The notes: generated from the sequence alone by a model not told the origin. Counted from the first letter of the stretch, positions 17,825-27,661 are shown. The stretch: DNA of 64,000 nucleotides from Tistrella mobilis (GCF_041468085.1 NZ_CP121017.1:2545676-2609675), one strand, 5' to 3'. Numbers and translations: made by a program.

Positions 17825-18075
17825 TGGGGTCGGTCCGGCCCTGCCCTTCTGTGGCGATGCTGGTGCGTGTGGCGGTTCTGGCTACGGCTCTCTCGGCTCT
17901 GGCCCTGCCGCCACCGCCGCCGGGCGATCCGCTGCCGCCGGAGCCGGGACCGCCTGTCCTGCAGGGACGGGTTTCGCGCATGATCACCCCGGCGCGGGAT
18001 GTCATCAGCCCGACGATCCCACCACCCAGCGCCCACCGCGACCGGCAACCCGCGCCGCAGGCAGATGAATCGTGA
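17824..18075 (+). CDS. Possible small secreted proline-rich protein
   Basis: 83 codons starting at a GTG that overlaps the pilin stop (TAGTG), the same tight packing as the other operon genes. A hydrophobic segment LVRVAVLATALSALA could be a signal peptide, followed by a proline-rich stretch and a polar tail. The 3' end overlaps the convergent sensor kinase by 71 bp. No family is recognised and codon content alone cannot prove it; it may be spurious. Confidence 0.3.
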   Translation: MGSVRPCPSVAMLVRVAVLATALSALALPPPPPGDPLPPEPGPPVLQGRVSRMITPARDVISPTIPPPSAHRDRQPAPQADES

Positions 18076-21000
18076 CGGTGGTCCCCTGGCCCGGCCGGCT
18101 GTCGAGCAGCAGCCGGCCGCCATGCAGCTCCACGATTGCCTTGGACAGGGGCAAGCCGAGCCCGGTGCCTTCAAACCGGCGGCTCAAGGCACTCTCGATC
18201 TGGCCGAACGGGGTCAGCACCTTCGACAGATCACCAGGTGCGATGCCGATGCCCGTATCAGTGACGGTGATATCCATACCGCCATCCCTGCCCGGTACCG
18301 CCGCCACAGTCACCCGGCCGCCCGGTTCGGTGAACTTCACCGCATTGGACAGAAGATTGAGCAGCACCTGCTTCATGCGCCGCTCATCCACCAGAACGGG
18401 CGGCAGGCCGGGTGGCAGCTCGGTCTCCAGGGTGATCCCGCCGGCATCGGCGCGGGCCTGAACCATGCCCCGGGTCCGGGCGACCATTGCCCTCAGATCG
18501 ACCGGCCTCTCGTCCAGATCCAGCCGGCCGGCTTCGATCTTCGACATGTCGAGGATATCGCTGATCACCGCCAGCAGATGGCCGCCACTCTCGGTAATAT
18601 CGCGGGCGTATTCCAGATAGCGGGGATTGCCGACCGGACCAAGGGTCTCCAGGGCGATCATTTCGGAAAAGCCGATCACCGCATTCAGCGGCGTGCGCAG
18701 TTCATGGCTCATATTGGCCAGGAATTCGCTCTTTGCACGATTGGCGAGTTCGGCCGTTTCCTTGGCCTCCAGCAGGGCCGCCTCGGCGCGTCTGCGCTCT
18801 GCGCCCACCAGGGCAAGGGCGATCAGATCAGCCAGGGAGCCTATGAAATTCACCTCGTCCTGGGCCCAGTGACGGGACGTGCCGAAATGTTCGCAACACA
18901 GGATACCGACCACCCGGCCATCCACCCGGACGGTCGCGTCCATCAGGGCACCCAGCCTGTCGCCATAGCGCGGCAATGTCATCACCTCGGCCATCGCCGG
19001 GTGGTCCCAGGCATCCCCCACGACCAGAACGCGTTCAGGCAGCAGTGCCTCAAAATAGCGCGGCATACCGGCCACCGAGATATGCTGCCCATCCGTCGGC
19101 AGATGACTGCCGGCACGCGCGTCGAAATGATCGATGCACATGAAATCGACCGGATCGGAAGACCGGCTGTCCGTCCTGACCGGCATCGTCCCCGCCAGCC
19201 AGACGGAGACCCGGCCGACATCGATGATCTCTGCCGCCGTTTCGCTGACGACCCGGATGACGCTGGCAGGATCGCCTGTGAACAGCCCACCGCCATGGGC
19301 GATCGCGGCAATGGCCCCGTTCTGACGGCGCAGGCGGGTTTCGCGGCTGCGCAGCGCATCTTCGGCCATGCGCCGGTCGGTAATGTCGTGTACGACCACC
19401 AGCAGGGATGCCGCACCGCCATAGCGCAGGGCACAGGCGCTGAGCAGCCCCCAGAAGGCACGATCTCCGGCCCGGATCATGGGGGCTTCGACCCGCTCCG
19501 CCGCGGCCCGGCCGCTCAACTCGGCCATGATCAGCGCCGCCGCCCCCGGGTCTGCGAACAGCCGGTCGAAGATCAAACCGCCTTCGGTCTGGCCGCCGAC
19601 CAGATCGTCCAGTCCGAAGGCGTCTACCGCCGCACGGTTGGCGAAGAGCAGGCGCCGGCCCTCCTGCATCACGATCAGCATCGGCAGCGGCGCCGCTTCC
19701 GCAATTGCCCGGAACCGCTCTTCGCTTTCGGCCAGGGCGCGTTCACGCCGACGCACATCGGTCGCATCGCGGGCAACGACCACCAGCCCGCCATCGGCGG
19801 TGGCACGTTCGCTCAGTTCCAACAGGCGGCCATCGGCCATGCGGACATCGACCAGCGCATCGCTGCGGTGGTGGACGATATCGCCATAACGACGCATCGC
19901 CGTCTCGACCGAAAACCGGCTGTCGCCACCATAGGCACCGCGATCGACCGCGGCACGCACCAGATCCTCTAGCAGGGTGCCGGGCACCAGCAGGTCGGCG
20001 ACCACCTGAAACAGATCGACCATGCGGCGGTTTACGATCACCAGCCTGAGGTCGCGATCATAGATCGCGATCCCCTCACGCGTGCTGTCCAGCGCATCCA
20101 GCATCAAGCGATGTGCGGCCCAGGCCCGGGCTTCCGCTTCCATACGATCGGTGATGTCCGTCGAAACACCACGATGGCCGATCACCCGACCACGAGCATC
20201 CAGGATCGGCCGCCCCGCTTCTTCGATCACCCGGCGGCGCCCATGAGCATCCAGCAATTCATAACGCAGACCGTCGAAGGCGACACCGGCCGCCATCTCG
20301 TCCAGGTGCCGTCGCCAGCGCCGCTCTTCGGCGCGCCGCCAGGCCATGGCCGGCAAATCGGCGCGACGGGTGCCGATCAGCCGGTCGGCCGGAATCCCCA
20401 GTCGATCCACGATCCGGCGGGAGACGTAGATGAACCGGCCATCGGCATCGGTTTCCCAGATCCAGTCGCTGGCGATGCCGGCGACATCACGGAAGCGCTG
20501 CTCCTGCTCACTGAGCCGCCGGTTGCGGTCCGCAAGCAGCCGCGCATTATACGTCAGGCTTCCCACGGCCAGCCGCGCCCGGGCGGCCGCACTCCAGACC
20601 AGCGCCGACATCAGCAGAAGCGCGATGACGACCAGCGGCACCGTGCTTTCCAGAAGCGTCCGGCCAGGCTGATCTGGCCTCCAGGTGAACCAGGCGATGG
20701 GGGTTCCGTCCGGACCGTCCAGCGCCAGTGCAGCGTCACTCTGCGGCATCGCCAGGGTAAGGGTCACCTCGGGCAGGCCCCCGATCATGTCATGGCCCGG
20801 GAAATACCGGTCCAGGCGCTGAAAGATGACCAGCGCCTGACCGGGGGCCGCCATCGGGGGAACCGTTCCGTTGGTCACGAAAGGTGCAATACGGGCGGCG
20901 ACGGCAAAGACGATGCTGTCACCGATCCTGATCGTCCGTTTCACGGCCTGCGGCTCCGGCCCGCCGGTCGCCAGTGCGGCTTCAATCAGGGGGGCAAGCA

Positions 21001-21574
21001 TCGATGGCAGGGTATTGATCTCGGTCCCGGAAAATCTTTCGCCGACGGAAAGATAGACCGGCGGTCCCGACATCCCCATCACAAGGCTGCCGTCGACGGC
21101 GAAGGTCTGGCGCAGATAGGCCCCGAAATTGTCGTTGAGCCAGGTGTCGTCGACGGGCGCCTGCGTCGCGATGACCGCCTCGTCCCACCAGGCATAATCG
21201 ACGACGGTACGCTCCAGGGTCGACATCCGGGCACTGAGCAGATCGCGGATCAGGCGCTGCTGCTGGTTAAGGGCCGCCTGGTCCTGCACCCCGGCTGCGG
21301 TTACGACGATTGCACCGACAAGAACCAGCCCGATGGCCATCACCCCCAGGATGGGCCGGATCAAGCGGCCAAAGCTGACATCAGCCGGGGTGGCAGCAGA
21401 ATGGGACAGCGGTGCCGAGGCCCCGCCGTGATCGTGATCCGCTGCTCCGGCCGCCGTCGTCGGCGCGGATGAAATCTTGTCCCGATGCCTGCCGATGCGC
21501 ACCTGCGCGATGCCCTCTCGCGATCGGAGCCACGGGCCCCTGCCGTCGTCGCCTGCCGGTCGCCATCCCCCCAC
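18005..21574 (-). CDS. Sensor histidine kinase with CHASE4, PAS, GAF and kinase domains
   Basis: 1189 aa from a GTG at 21574 (start uncertain). A membrane helix (LIRPILGVMAIGLVLVGAIVV) precedes a periplasmic CHASE4-like domain (VDYAWWDEAV, DDTWLNDNFGAYL), then a second helix. Three PAS domains follow (VAGIASDWIWETDADGRFIYVS; AIYDRDLRLVIVNRRMVDLF; FRAIAEAAPLPMLIVMQEG) and a GAF domain. HisKA has FLANMSHELRTPLNAVIGF with His 957. HATPase has LLNLLSNAVKFTEPGG and FEGTGLGLPLSKAI. It has no receiver domain and no response regulator gene adjoins it. It is convergent with the pilus operon. Confidence 0.88.
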   Translation of the reverse strand: MGGWRPAGDDGRGPWLRSREGIAQVRIGRHRDKISSAPTTAAGAADHDHGGASAPLSHSAATPADVSFGRLIRPILGVMAIGLVLVGAIVVTAAGVQDQAALNQQQRLIRDLLSARMSTLERTVVDYAWWDEAVIATQAPVDDTWLNDNFGAYLRQTFAVDGSLVMGMSGPPVYLSVGERFSGTEINTLPSMLAPLIEAALATGGPEPQAVKRTIRIGDSIVFAVAARIAPFVTNGTVPPMAAPGQALVIFQRLDRYFPGHDMIGGLPEVTLTLAMPQSDAALALDGPDGTPIAWFTWRPDQPGRTLLESTVPLVVIALLLMSALVWSAAARARLAVGSLTYNARLLADRNRRLSEQEQRFRDVAGIASDWIWETDADGRFIYVSRRIVDRLGIPADRLIGTRRADLPAMAWRRAEERRWRRHLDEMAAGVAFDGLRYELLDAHGRRRVIEEAGRPILDARGRVIGHRGVSTDITDRMEAEARAWAAHRLMLDALDSTREGIAIYDRDLRLVIVNRRMVDLFQVVADLLVPGTLLEDLVRAAVDRGAYGGDSRFSVETAMRRYGDIVHHRSDALVDVRMADGRLLELSERATADGGLVVVARDATDVRRRERALAESEERFRAIAEAAPLPMLIVMQEGRRLLFANRAAVDAFGLDDLVGGQTEGGLIFDRLFADPGAAALIMAELSGRAAAERVEAPMIRAGDRAFWGLLSACALRYGGAASLLVVVHDITDRRMAEDALRSRETRLRRQNGAIAAIAHGGGLFTGDPASVIRVVSETAAEIIDVGRVSVWLAGTMPVRTDSRSSDPVDFMCIDHFDARAGSHLPTDGQHISVAGMPRYFEALLPERVLVVGDAWDHPAMAEVMTLPRYGDRLGALMDATVRVDGRVVGILCCEHFGTSRHWAQDEVNFIGSLADLIALALVGAERRRAEAALLEAKETAELANRAKSEFLANMSHELRTPLNAVIGFSEMIALETLGPVGNPRYLEYARDITESGGHLLAVISDILDMSKIEAGRLDLDERPVDLRAMVARTRGMVQARADAGGITLETELPPGLPPVLVDERRMKQVLLNLLSNAVKFTEPGGRVTVAAVPGRDGGMDITVTDTGIGIAPGDLSKVLTPFGQIESALSRRFEGTGLGLPLSKAIVELHGGRLLLDSRPGQGTTVTIHLPAARVAGRGGRWVVGSSG

Positions 21575-21735
21575 GACCGCGCTCCATCATCCAGCCCGGG
21601 AAGTGTTGCAGGCCCCCGAGGCGGACGCAAGGCGGAGCCCGGCATTTTTCCAGACCATGCCGGAGATGTGCCATCGCCCGGTACCGCACAGGGACCGGGC
21701 GATGGCAGATGACAGCCGGTGCACGTGCCCGGTGA

Positions 21736-23862
21736 TCAGGCGGCGTGGGTTCTGGCCAGCTTCTCCCCCAGTTTGCCCGGCACCTCCTGGAGCACGGCCT
21801 CCCCGGCTTCGATCACTGCCAGCCCCTGGGTAGCGGCCGCCAGATCATCGATCAGCCGGGGCAGTTCTGCGTCGGGTACCATCGCTTCCAGCCGGTCCCA
21901 GCCCACGGGCTGGGCCACCGCCTCCAGGCCCAGGATCTGGCCGCGGGCGGACTGGATGGCGGCATGCATGCGGGCGGTGGCACTGCCCGGTGCCGTCATC
22001 CGCACCGGCCGCACCGGTTCCAGCAGTACCGGATCCGCCTCGCCCAGGGCCTCGGTCATCGCCATACGGGCAGCGGTCCGGAAGGCCATGTCGGAACTGT
22101 CGACCGCGTGATGCAGACCGTCGGTCAGGGAGACCGCCAGATCGACCACCGGGAAGCCAAGCGGCCCGGTGACCATCGCGTCGCGCACCCCCGCCTCCAC
22201 GGCGGGCACGAAATTGCGGGGCACGGAACCGCCGACGGTCCGGTCCTCGAAGCGGAAACCTTCACCGCGGCCCAGAGGGGTGAGTTCCAGCGACACATCG
22301 GCAAACTGGCCATGGCCGCCGCTCTGACGCTTGTGGCGCGCCCGGGCCGCCGCCGGCCGGCGCGGTGCCTCGCGGAAGGCGATCCGGGGCGGCCGGGCCT
22401 CCACTTCGATCCCGAAGCGCAGCTTCAGCCGCTCCACCGCCAGGGCCAGATGGCGGGCACCCTGGCCGATCAGCACCGTTTCGGACATGTCGGGGCGCGC
22501 ATCGATCCGATAGGACGAATCCTCTTCCACCAGCCGCGCCAGGGCAGCACCCAGCTTGGCTTCATCGGCGGCGCGGGCGGCCGCCAGCACCAGCCCGGCC
22601 ACCGGCATCGGCACATGCCGGCGCCCTTCGGCAATCACGCCTTTGGCATCGACCGTCACGCCGACGGGCACGTTTTCAAGCCGGGGCAGCACCACCACCT
22701 CGCCCGCGACCGCCGCATCGGTGCGGCGGATCATGGCCGGGCCGTCGAACATGCCGATCTGGCCCAGACGCTGACCGGCAAAGTCATCCCCTTCGGCCAG
22801 CCGGCCCGACCACAGCCGGGCGATCCCGACCCGGCCCAGATGCGGCAGATGCAGCACCTTGAACAGCCGGGCCCGCATCCGGCCGTCATCATGTCCGCGC
22901 AGGACCGCATCTTCCCCCTCGTCCTCGGTATCGACCGGGTCGAGTACGCCTTCGCGGCAGGCGGTGACGGCGACACCCGGGGTCTCGTGGCGCAGCGCCT
23001 TCATCAGCCGCCGGACCCCGAACCCTTCAAGCGCATTGCCGAAGAACACCGGCACGATGGTCTCGCGGCCGAATTCCCGGCCGAGATCGCGATAGATGGT
23101 CTTGCGGTCGGGATGGGTTTCCTCAAGCAGCTGCTCCAGCAGCACATCGTCGAAATCGGCCAGCGTCTCAAGCATCACCTGCCGGGCCTCCTGCTCGCGG
23201 GCGCTGAGCGAGGCGGGCAGCCGCACGACCTCCGACGCCGATCCGGGGCGATAGCGATAGGCACGTTCGCTGGCCAGGTCGACATGGCCGACCACCCGCT
23301 CCTCGCCCGAGGCGCTGCGCTCGCGGATCGGCACTTCGCGCAGCACCAGCGGCCGGCGGCTGGCGGATTGCAGGGCATCGAGGATGGTGGCGACACGCAC
23401 GCTCAGGGTGTCCACCTTGTTGATGAACACCATGTGGGGAACACGCATCTCCTCAAGCAGGGTAAAGATCGGTGCCAGCGCCTCAACCCGGGCAGGATCG
23501 GGGTCGCAGACCACCACCGCCACGTCGGCGACCGTCAGGCAGTCGCGCATATCCTGGCGGCAATCAGCGGCGCCGGGGCAGTCGAGCATCGTCCAGCGTT
23601 CGCCCAGATAATCGATACGGGCGGTATTGAGGGTAAGCCCGCCCGAGATCTGGCCGCGCGCCTCGGGCCAGGCATCGCCCCGGGCGGTGCCGTCGGCCAC
23701 CCGGCCAAGCCGGCCGGTGGTGCCCGAGATCCACAGCATGGCCTCAAGCAGGCTGGTCTTGCCGGTTCCATAAGGTCCGATGAGGACGGCGCATCGCGGC
23801 GCCGCTGGAACTCTGTCGGGCATGGCCCCCGCGGGCCTGCCCTCTGCCGTGTTGGTGGACAT
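21736..23862 (-). CDS. EF-G-like translational GTPase (divergent FusA paralogue)
   Basis: 708 aa, similar in length to EF-G. The ATG at 23862 has GGGGAGGA upstream. G1 is GPYGTGKTS, G3 is LDCPGAADC and G4 is NKVD. The expected HIDAGKTT of true EF-G is absent, marking this as the divergent EF-G-like family. Domain II and the EF-G III-V region (GHGQFADVSLELTPL, GSVPRNFVPAVEAGVRDAM, LGFPVVDLAVSLTDG) are intact. Function in this subfamily is unsettled; a stress-related or alternative translocation role is possible. It is divergent from imuA and shares its upstream region. The true fusA is expected elsewhere, near rpsL/rpsG. Confidence 0.83.
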   Translation of the reverse strand: MSTNTAEGRPAGAMPDRVPAAPRCAVLIGPYGTGKTSLLEAMLWISGTTGRLGRVADGTARGDAWPEARGQISGGLTLNTARIDYLGERWTMLDCPGAADCRQDMRDCLTVADVAVVVCDPDPARVEALAPIFTLLEEMRVPHMVFINKVDTLSVRVATILDALQSASRRPLVLREVPIRERSASGEERVVGHVDLASERAYRYRPGSASEVVRLPASLSAREQEARQVMLETLADFDDVLLEQLLEETHPDRKTIYRDLGREFGRETIVPVFFGNALEGFGVRRLMKALRHETPGVAVTACREGVLDPVDTEDEGEDAVLRGHDDGRMRARLFKVLHLPHLGRVGIARLWSGRLAEGDDFAGQRLGQIGMFDGPAMIRRTDAAVAGEVVVLPRLENVPVGVTVDAKGVIAEGRRHVPMPVAGLVLAAARAADEAKLGAALARLVEEDSSYRIDARPDMSETVLIGQGARHLALAVERLKLRFGIEVEARPPRIAFREAPRRPAAARARHKRQSGGHGQFADVSLELTPLGRGEGFRFEDRTVGGSVPRNFVPAVEAGVRDAMVTGPLGFPVVDLAVSLTDGLHHAVDSSDMAFRTAARMAMTEALGEADPVLLEPVRPVRMTAPGSATARMHAAIQSARGQILGLEAVAQPVGWDRLEAMVPDAELPRLIDDLAAATQGLAVIEAGEAVLQEVPGKLGEKLARTHAA

Positions 23863-24207
23863 GGCATCCTCCCCAGCATCCGGAACGGATGGAGGTCGTC
23901 CGATGTCGGGTGTTACAGGCGCGGGCGGCAGGACGGGAAGTCGGCACGAAAAGGCACGCCACGCGTCGAAGCGGATCGGACGATCCGTCCCTTCCTTGGC
24001 AGCGGAACCGTCGGCGGCGATGCAGGATGCCCGCAGCGAAGGCGGCCCCGTCAGATCGCGGGCCGTTCCGTATCGCCATCGGGCGATATGACGGCCTCAT
24101 TACATTCCGATGCTCGCGCGGCCGGCCGGCCGAGGCAAGCGAAACCGTCATCCGATGCCGATCTGTCGCAGCCATTGGTCACAGCCACAGGATGCCTGCA
24201 CCCCTGC

Positions 24208-24247
24208 TTGACTCCACCTGCGGCCCGGACTAGAACAAAAAGAGAAC
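24208..24247 (+). promoter_or_regulatory. LexA-regulated SOS promoter for imuA-imuB-dnaE2
   Basis: TTGACT (24208-24213) and TAGAAC (24231-24236) are 17 bp apart. The -10 overlaps a perfect alphaproteobacterial LexA box GAAC-N7-GAAC at 24233-24247. LexA bound here would block RNA polymerase directly. This is the only SOS box of this form that I saw in the window. The rest of the 477-bp gap from the EF-G-like gene to 24340 shows no gene. Confidence 0.85.
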
Positions 24248-24651
24248 AAACGGACCCCCCCGATCCGCTGAAACGGCCCCGCAAACCCGGCTCGCATGCC
24301 TCGCTTGCATCACCGGGCCCCTCTTGCAGGAAGGCAGCGATGATACCGATCAGGCCGACAACCATCGCGCCGGCACCAGGCCGGGGGGGGCGCATCCTCA
24401 GGGACGGCCCCCGCCGCCCGCACGCCCGGACCGTGGCCGATGACCGGGCCGGCAGCACGACCTCTCCGGCGACCGTGAAGGCCGGCCGGTCGCACGCCCT
24501 GGCCGTGGCGGAGCTGCAGCTGATGGTGGCCGGGGGCGCATACCCGGTGCCGGAACGTGCTGCCCGTCAGATCTCGTCACCGGCCGGTCGCGCCGGTGTT
24601 CCTTCCACCCCGGGGCCAGCGCCGGAAAGCGGCCCGACGACGGAGGATGGC

Positions 24652-25791
24652 ATGGCTTTCGGATCCGCAACCCGCATCACATCCCTTTCGCCCCATACAC
24701 GGCGCGATCCCGCCATCCGGGTCAGGCCTTCGCGCCTGCTTGCGGCTGCCGCCGCGGCAACCGCACGGGCCGCGGTCGATCCCGAGCCCCAGGCCAGCGA
24801 TGATCAGCTCGACGATACCGCAGCAGCCGGTCTCGCCGCGGCCCCGGTGCCCGATCGGGTCGACCAGCTGCGGGCAGTGATCGCGCGCATCGAAACCCGG
24901 GGCAGTTCCACCGTCGGACGCGATCGGGAGCCGGCGGGCGTGATGATCGGTACCGGCCATGCCGCCATCGACGCCCGTCTTGGCGAAGGCGGTCTCAGCC
25001 TGGCCCGGCTGCACGAGATCGTGACCGCAGAGGCGGGGGATCATCCCTCGGCCGGTGCCGCCCATGGTGCCGGGCTTGGCCTTGCCGCCAGCTGGGCCGC
25101 TGCCGCAGCGCGTCTGCGCAGCGGGCCGGTGCTCTGGGTCGGCGGCTGGCCCCCTCCTTATGCACCGGGCCTGGCCGGTTTCGGACTGGATCCGTCCCGG
25201 CTGCTGGTGGTACCGGCCCGGCGCAGCGCCGAACGGCTCTGGGTGATGGAAGAGGCGGTGCGCAGCGGTGCCGTCGCCGCAGTGGTGGGAGAGGTCGCCG
25301 ATGCCGACCCGCTCGCCACCCGGCGCCTGCAATTCGCCGCGGCCGAGGGCGGGGCGCTCGCCCTGATGCTCCGCCCGGTCGCCGCCGACAGTCTTGCGGC
25401 CACGGCCGCCCATGATGCCGATCCCGCCCTGTTGCTCGACCGCCTGCCGGCCAGTTCCGCCGCCAGCCGCTGGGCGGTGACCACGGCTCCGGGCACCGGC
25501 GCACAATGGCCCGCTGCGGCAGGCTATGCCGCCCGCCCGATCGGCCGGCTGCACTGGCGGCTGGACCTGCTCCGCGCCCGCGGAGCCCTGCCCGCCCGCT
25601 TCACGGTCGCCTGGGCGGCAGAGGGGAAGGATCCGGTCACGGCCGACAGGCTGGACGTGATCCACGGCCCGGGCATCGGATCGCCACGCCAGGTCGTGCA
25701 GGGCCTGCCGGCCAGTCAGACCGAAGCTGGCGGCTGGCTGGGCCGCACCCTTACCCGCAGCCTGATCAGCCGGCCCCTCACCGTCGGCTGA
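24652..25791 (+). CDS. imuA: ImuA (SOS mutasome, RecA-like accessory protein)
   Basis: 379 aa from ATG 24652, which has an ideal GGAGG 5 bp upstream. A second in-frame ATG at 24340, also with a good AGGAAGG site and much nearer the SOS promoter, would add 104 Arg/Pro-rich residues. The core from about residue 75 (VDQLRAVIARIE, GTGHAAIDARLGEGGLSLARLHEIV, GPVLWVGGWPPPYAPGLAGFGLDP, LLVVPARRSAERLWVMEEAVRSG) is the ImuA family, a RecA/SulA-like fold. ImuA acts with ImuB and DnaE2 in damage-induced mutagenesis. The protein is longer than usual at its N-terminus. Confidence 0.87.
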   Translation: MAFGSATRITSLSPHTRRDPAIRVRPSRLLAAAAAATARAAVDPEPQASDDQLDDTAAAGLAAAPVPDRVDQLRAVIARIETRGSSTVGRDREPAGVMIGTGHAAIDARLGEGGLSLARLHEIVTAEAGDHPSAGAAHGAGLGLAASWAAAAARLRSGPVLWVGGWPPPYAPGLAGFGLDPSRLLVVPARRSAERLWVMEEAVRSGAVAAVVGEVADADPLATRRLQFAAAEGGALALMLRPVAADSLAATAAHDADPALLLDRLPASSAASRWAVTTAPGTGAQWPAAAGYAARPIGRLHWRLDLLRARGALPARFTVAWAAEGKDPVTADRLDVIHGPGIGSPRQVVQGLPASQTEAGGWLGRTLTRSLISRPLTVG

Positions 25792-25865
25792 CCCGCCCCC
25801 CGGAACCGGACATCCGCGCCGGGCGGGGCAGCTGTCCCGTCCTGTCCCGGGGTTCAGTGTCTCTC

Positions 25866-27608
25866 ATGTCCACCCGTCATCCTGATCCCGCACGGCCCGT
25901 CCGCCCCGGCACTGGCTCCGGCCGGCGCATTCTGGCCCTGCATCTGCCGCTGCTCGCCATCGACCGCCAGGTTCTGATCGCGCAGGCAAACGGCGCCGCA
26001 GACGCTGCCCGACACTGGCGCCACAGCCCTGCCGCCTGTCATGCCCCGGGCCCGCGCGGACCAATGATCACCACCCCGAACCCTGCCGCCCGGGCCGCCG
26101 GGGTCCGGGCGGGAATGACGCTGGCCGAAGCCAGGGCGCGGACCGGCGGCGACATCCTGCTCGCACCTGCTGATCCGCGTGGTGACCGCCGGGCTCTGGC
26201 CTGCCTCGCCGATCTTGCCGACCGCTTCTCTCCCGCCGTCAGCCTTGACGGCGATCAGGGGTTGCTACTGGACATCACCGGGGTTGCACATCTCTTTCGG
26301 GGGGAAGCCGGTCTGATCGCCCGGGCCGGCGCCCTGATCGGTGCCCGCGGCTTCGGCCTGACGGCCGCAATCGCCCCCACTCCACTTGCAGCCTCTGCCC
26401 TTGCCCGGGCCCGCGCAGATCAGGCCCGCGCAGATCATCGGATGGGGACCGGATCTGTTGCCGCCGTGGTGGTGGCAGATGACCGGGCCATGTCCGACGA
26501 GATTCATGCCGCCCTCGCGCGACTGGTCGGGCCTCTGCCGCCCGAGATGCTCAGCCAGGATGGCGAAAGACTGCGGCGGATCGCGGAAGGTCTGGCCCGG
26601 CTCGGCATCCGGCGGATCGATGCCCTCGACGCGCTGCCCCGCAGTTCCGTTGCCGAACGCTTCGGCCCCGGCCTGCTCGACCTGCTCGACCGGCTGTACG
26701 ACCGGGCGCCGGATCCTTTGCACCCCCGACGCCCGCAGGCACCGGCCGAGGTACGGATGAGCTGGGCGGAGCCGATCGGACGGGCCGAGGACATCGCCGC
26801 CGCCACCGCGGCCCTGGTCGGCGATCTGGTGGCGGATCTGGGCGCGGCCGGTCTCGGCGCCCGCCGCCTGGCGCTGTCGGTTCATCTGGTCGACGGGCGC
26901 CTGCAGCGCGTTGAGCTGGGCCTGGCACTCGCCAGCCGCGAGCCCCGGCACATGATGCGGCTGCTGGCCGAACGGCTGGACCGGATCGATCCCGGCCTTG
27001 GGATCGAGGTGATGGTTCTGGCCGCCCCCGTGGTTCAACCGCTCGCTGATCTGGACCGGCCACTGCCGGGGCTTGGGCAGCCCCCGCTTTCAACCGGTAC
27101 CGGCGGCGCTGCGGTCGCTGCGCTGATCGACCGGATCGATGCCCGGCTCGGCAATGGCCGGGTCCGGACGGTCAGGATCGAAGCCGGGGTGATGCCCGAG
27201 ACGGCCATCAGGTTGATTCCCGCGGCCATCGCCCCGGAACAGGCCATGCAGATTGACGACGGCCCCCATCGGGCAACAGCGCCCCGGCCGGCGCGGCTGC
27301 TCACCCGGCCCGAGCCGGCCCTGGTAGTGGCGGCCCTGCCCGATGATCCGCCGGCCCGGCTGCGCTGGCGCGGCCGGCTGCATCGGGTGCATCTGGCCGA
27401 CGGCCCAGAACGGCTGACCGGCCCCTGGTGGGAAAGCCCCGGCGCCCCGGCCGAGGCGCGCGACTATTACCGGGTCGAAACCGAGGAAGGGCTCAGACTG
27501 TGGGTGTTCCGCAGCCGCGGATCGGCCGGGCTGGCTTTGGAAGACGGTGGAAGCGCCGATGACGGAGCGCCTGAATACGGCTGGTTCGTCCACGGAATCT
27601 TTGCCTGA
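25866..27608 (+). CDS. imuB: ImuB (Y-family polymerase-like, catalytically inactive)
   Basis: 580 aa from ATG 25866. The N-terminus RRILALHLPLLAIDRQ stands where active Y-family polymerases have the catalytic DxD, so polymerase carboxylates are missing, as known for ImuB. The family-typical SLDGDQGLLLDITGVAHLFRGE and a thumb/little-finger-like region (VGPLPPEMLSQDGERLRRIAEGLARLGIRRIDAL) are present. ImuB links DnaE2 to the beta clamp in the mutasome. It lies 74 bp after imuA and 53 bp before dnaE2 in one SOS operon. Confidence 0.9.
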   Translation: MSTRHPDPARPVRPGTGSGRRILALHLPLLAIDRQVLIAQANGAADAARHWRHSPAACHAPGPRGPMITTPNPAARAAGVRAGMTLAEARARTGGDILLAPADPRGDRRALACLADLADRFSPAVSLDGDQGLLLDITGVAHLFRGEAGLIARAGALIGARGFGLTAAIAPTPLAASALARARADQARADHRMGTGSVAAVVVADDRAMSDEIHAALARLVGPLPPEMLSQDGERLRRIAEGLARLGIRRIDALDALPRSSVAERFGPGLLDLLDRLYDRAPDPLHPRRPQAPAEVRMSWAEPIGRAEDIAAATAALVGDLVADLGAAGLGARRLALSVHLVDGRLQRVELGLALASREPRHMMRLLAERLDRIDPGLGIEVMVLAAPVVQPLADLDRPLPGLGQPPLSTGTGGAAVAALIDRIDARLGNGRVRTVRIEAGVMPETAIRLIPAAIAPEQAMQIDDGPHRATAPRPARLLTRPEPALVVAALPDDPPARLRWRGRLHRVHLADGPERLTGPWWESPGAPAEARDYYRVETEEGLRLWVFRSRGSAGLALEDGGSADDGAPEYGWFVHGIFA

Positions 27609-27661
27609 TTTTCCAATAAATTATCCATGGACCCTCAGCTGTCGCCACAGGTTCCGCATCG

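Noticed and set aside
17999-19972. 657-codon plus-strand frame
   Set aside because: Exact antisense of the CHASE4-PAS-GAF kinase, His/Gln/Gly-rich composition typical of shadow frames in GC-rich DNA.
21745-24339. Upstream part of a very long plus-strand frame (1348 codons in total) leading into imuA
   Set aside because: It is antisense to the EF-G-like gene, whose GTPase motifs are intact; only the 3' part codes for ImuA.
27609-27661. Second LexA box in front of dnaE2
   Set aside because: No GAAC-N7-GAAC or GTTC-N7-GTTC pattern in the 53-bp gap.
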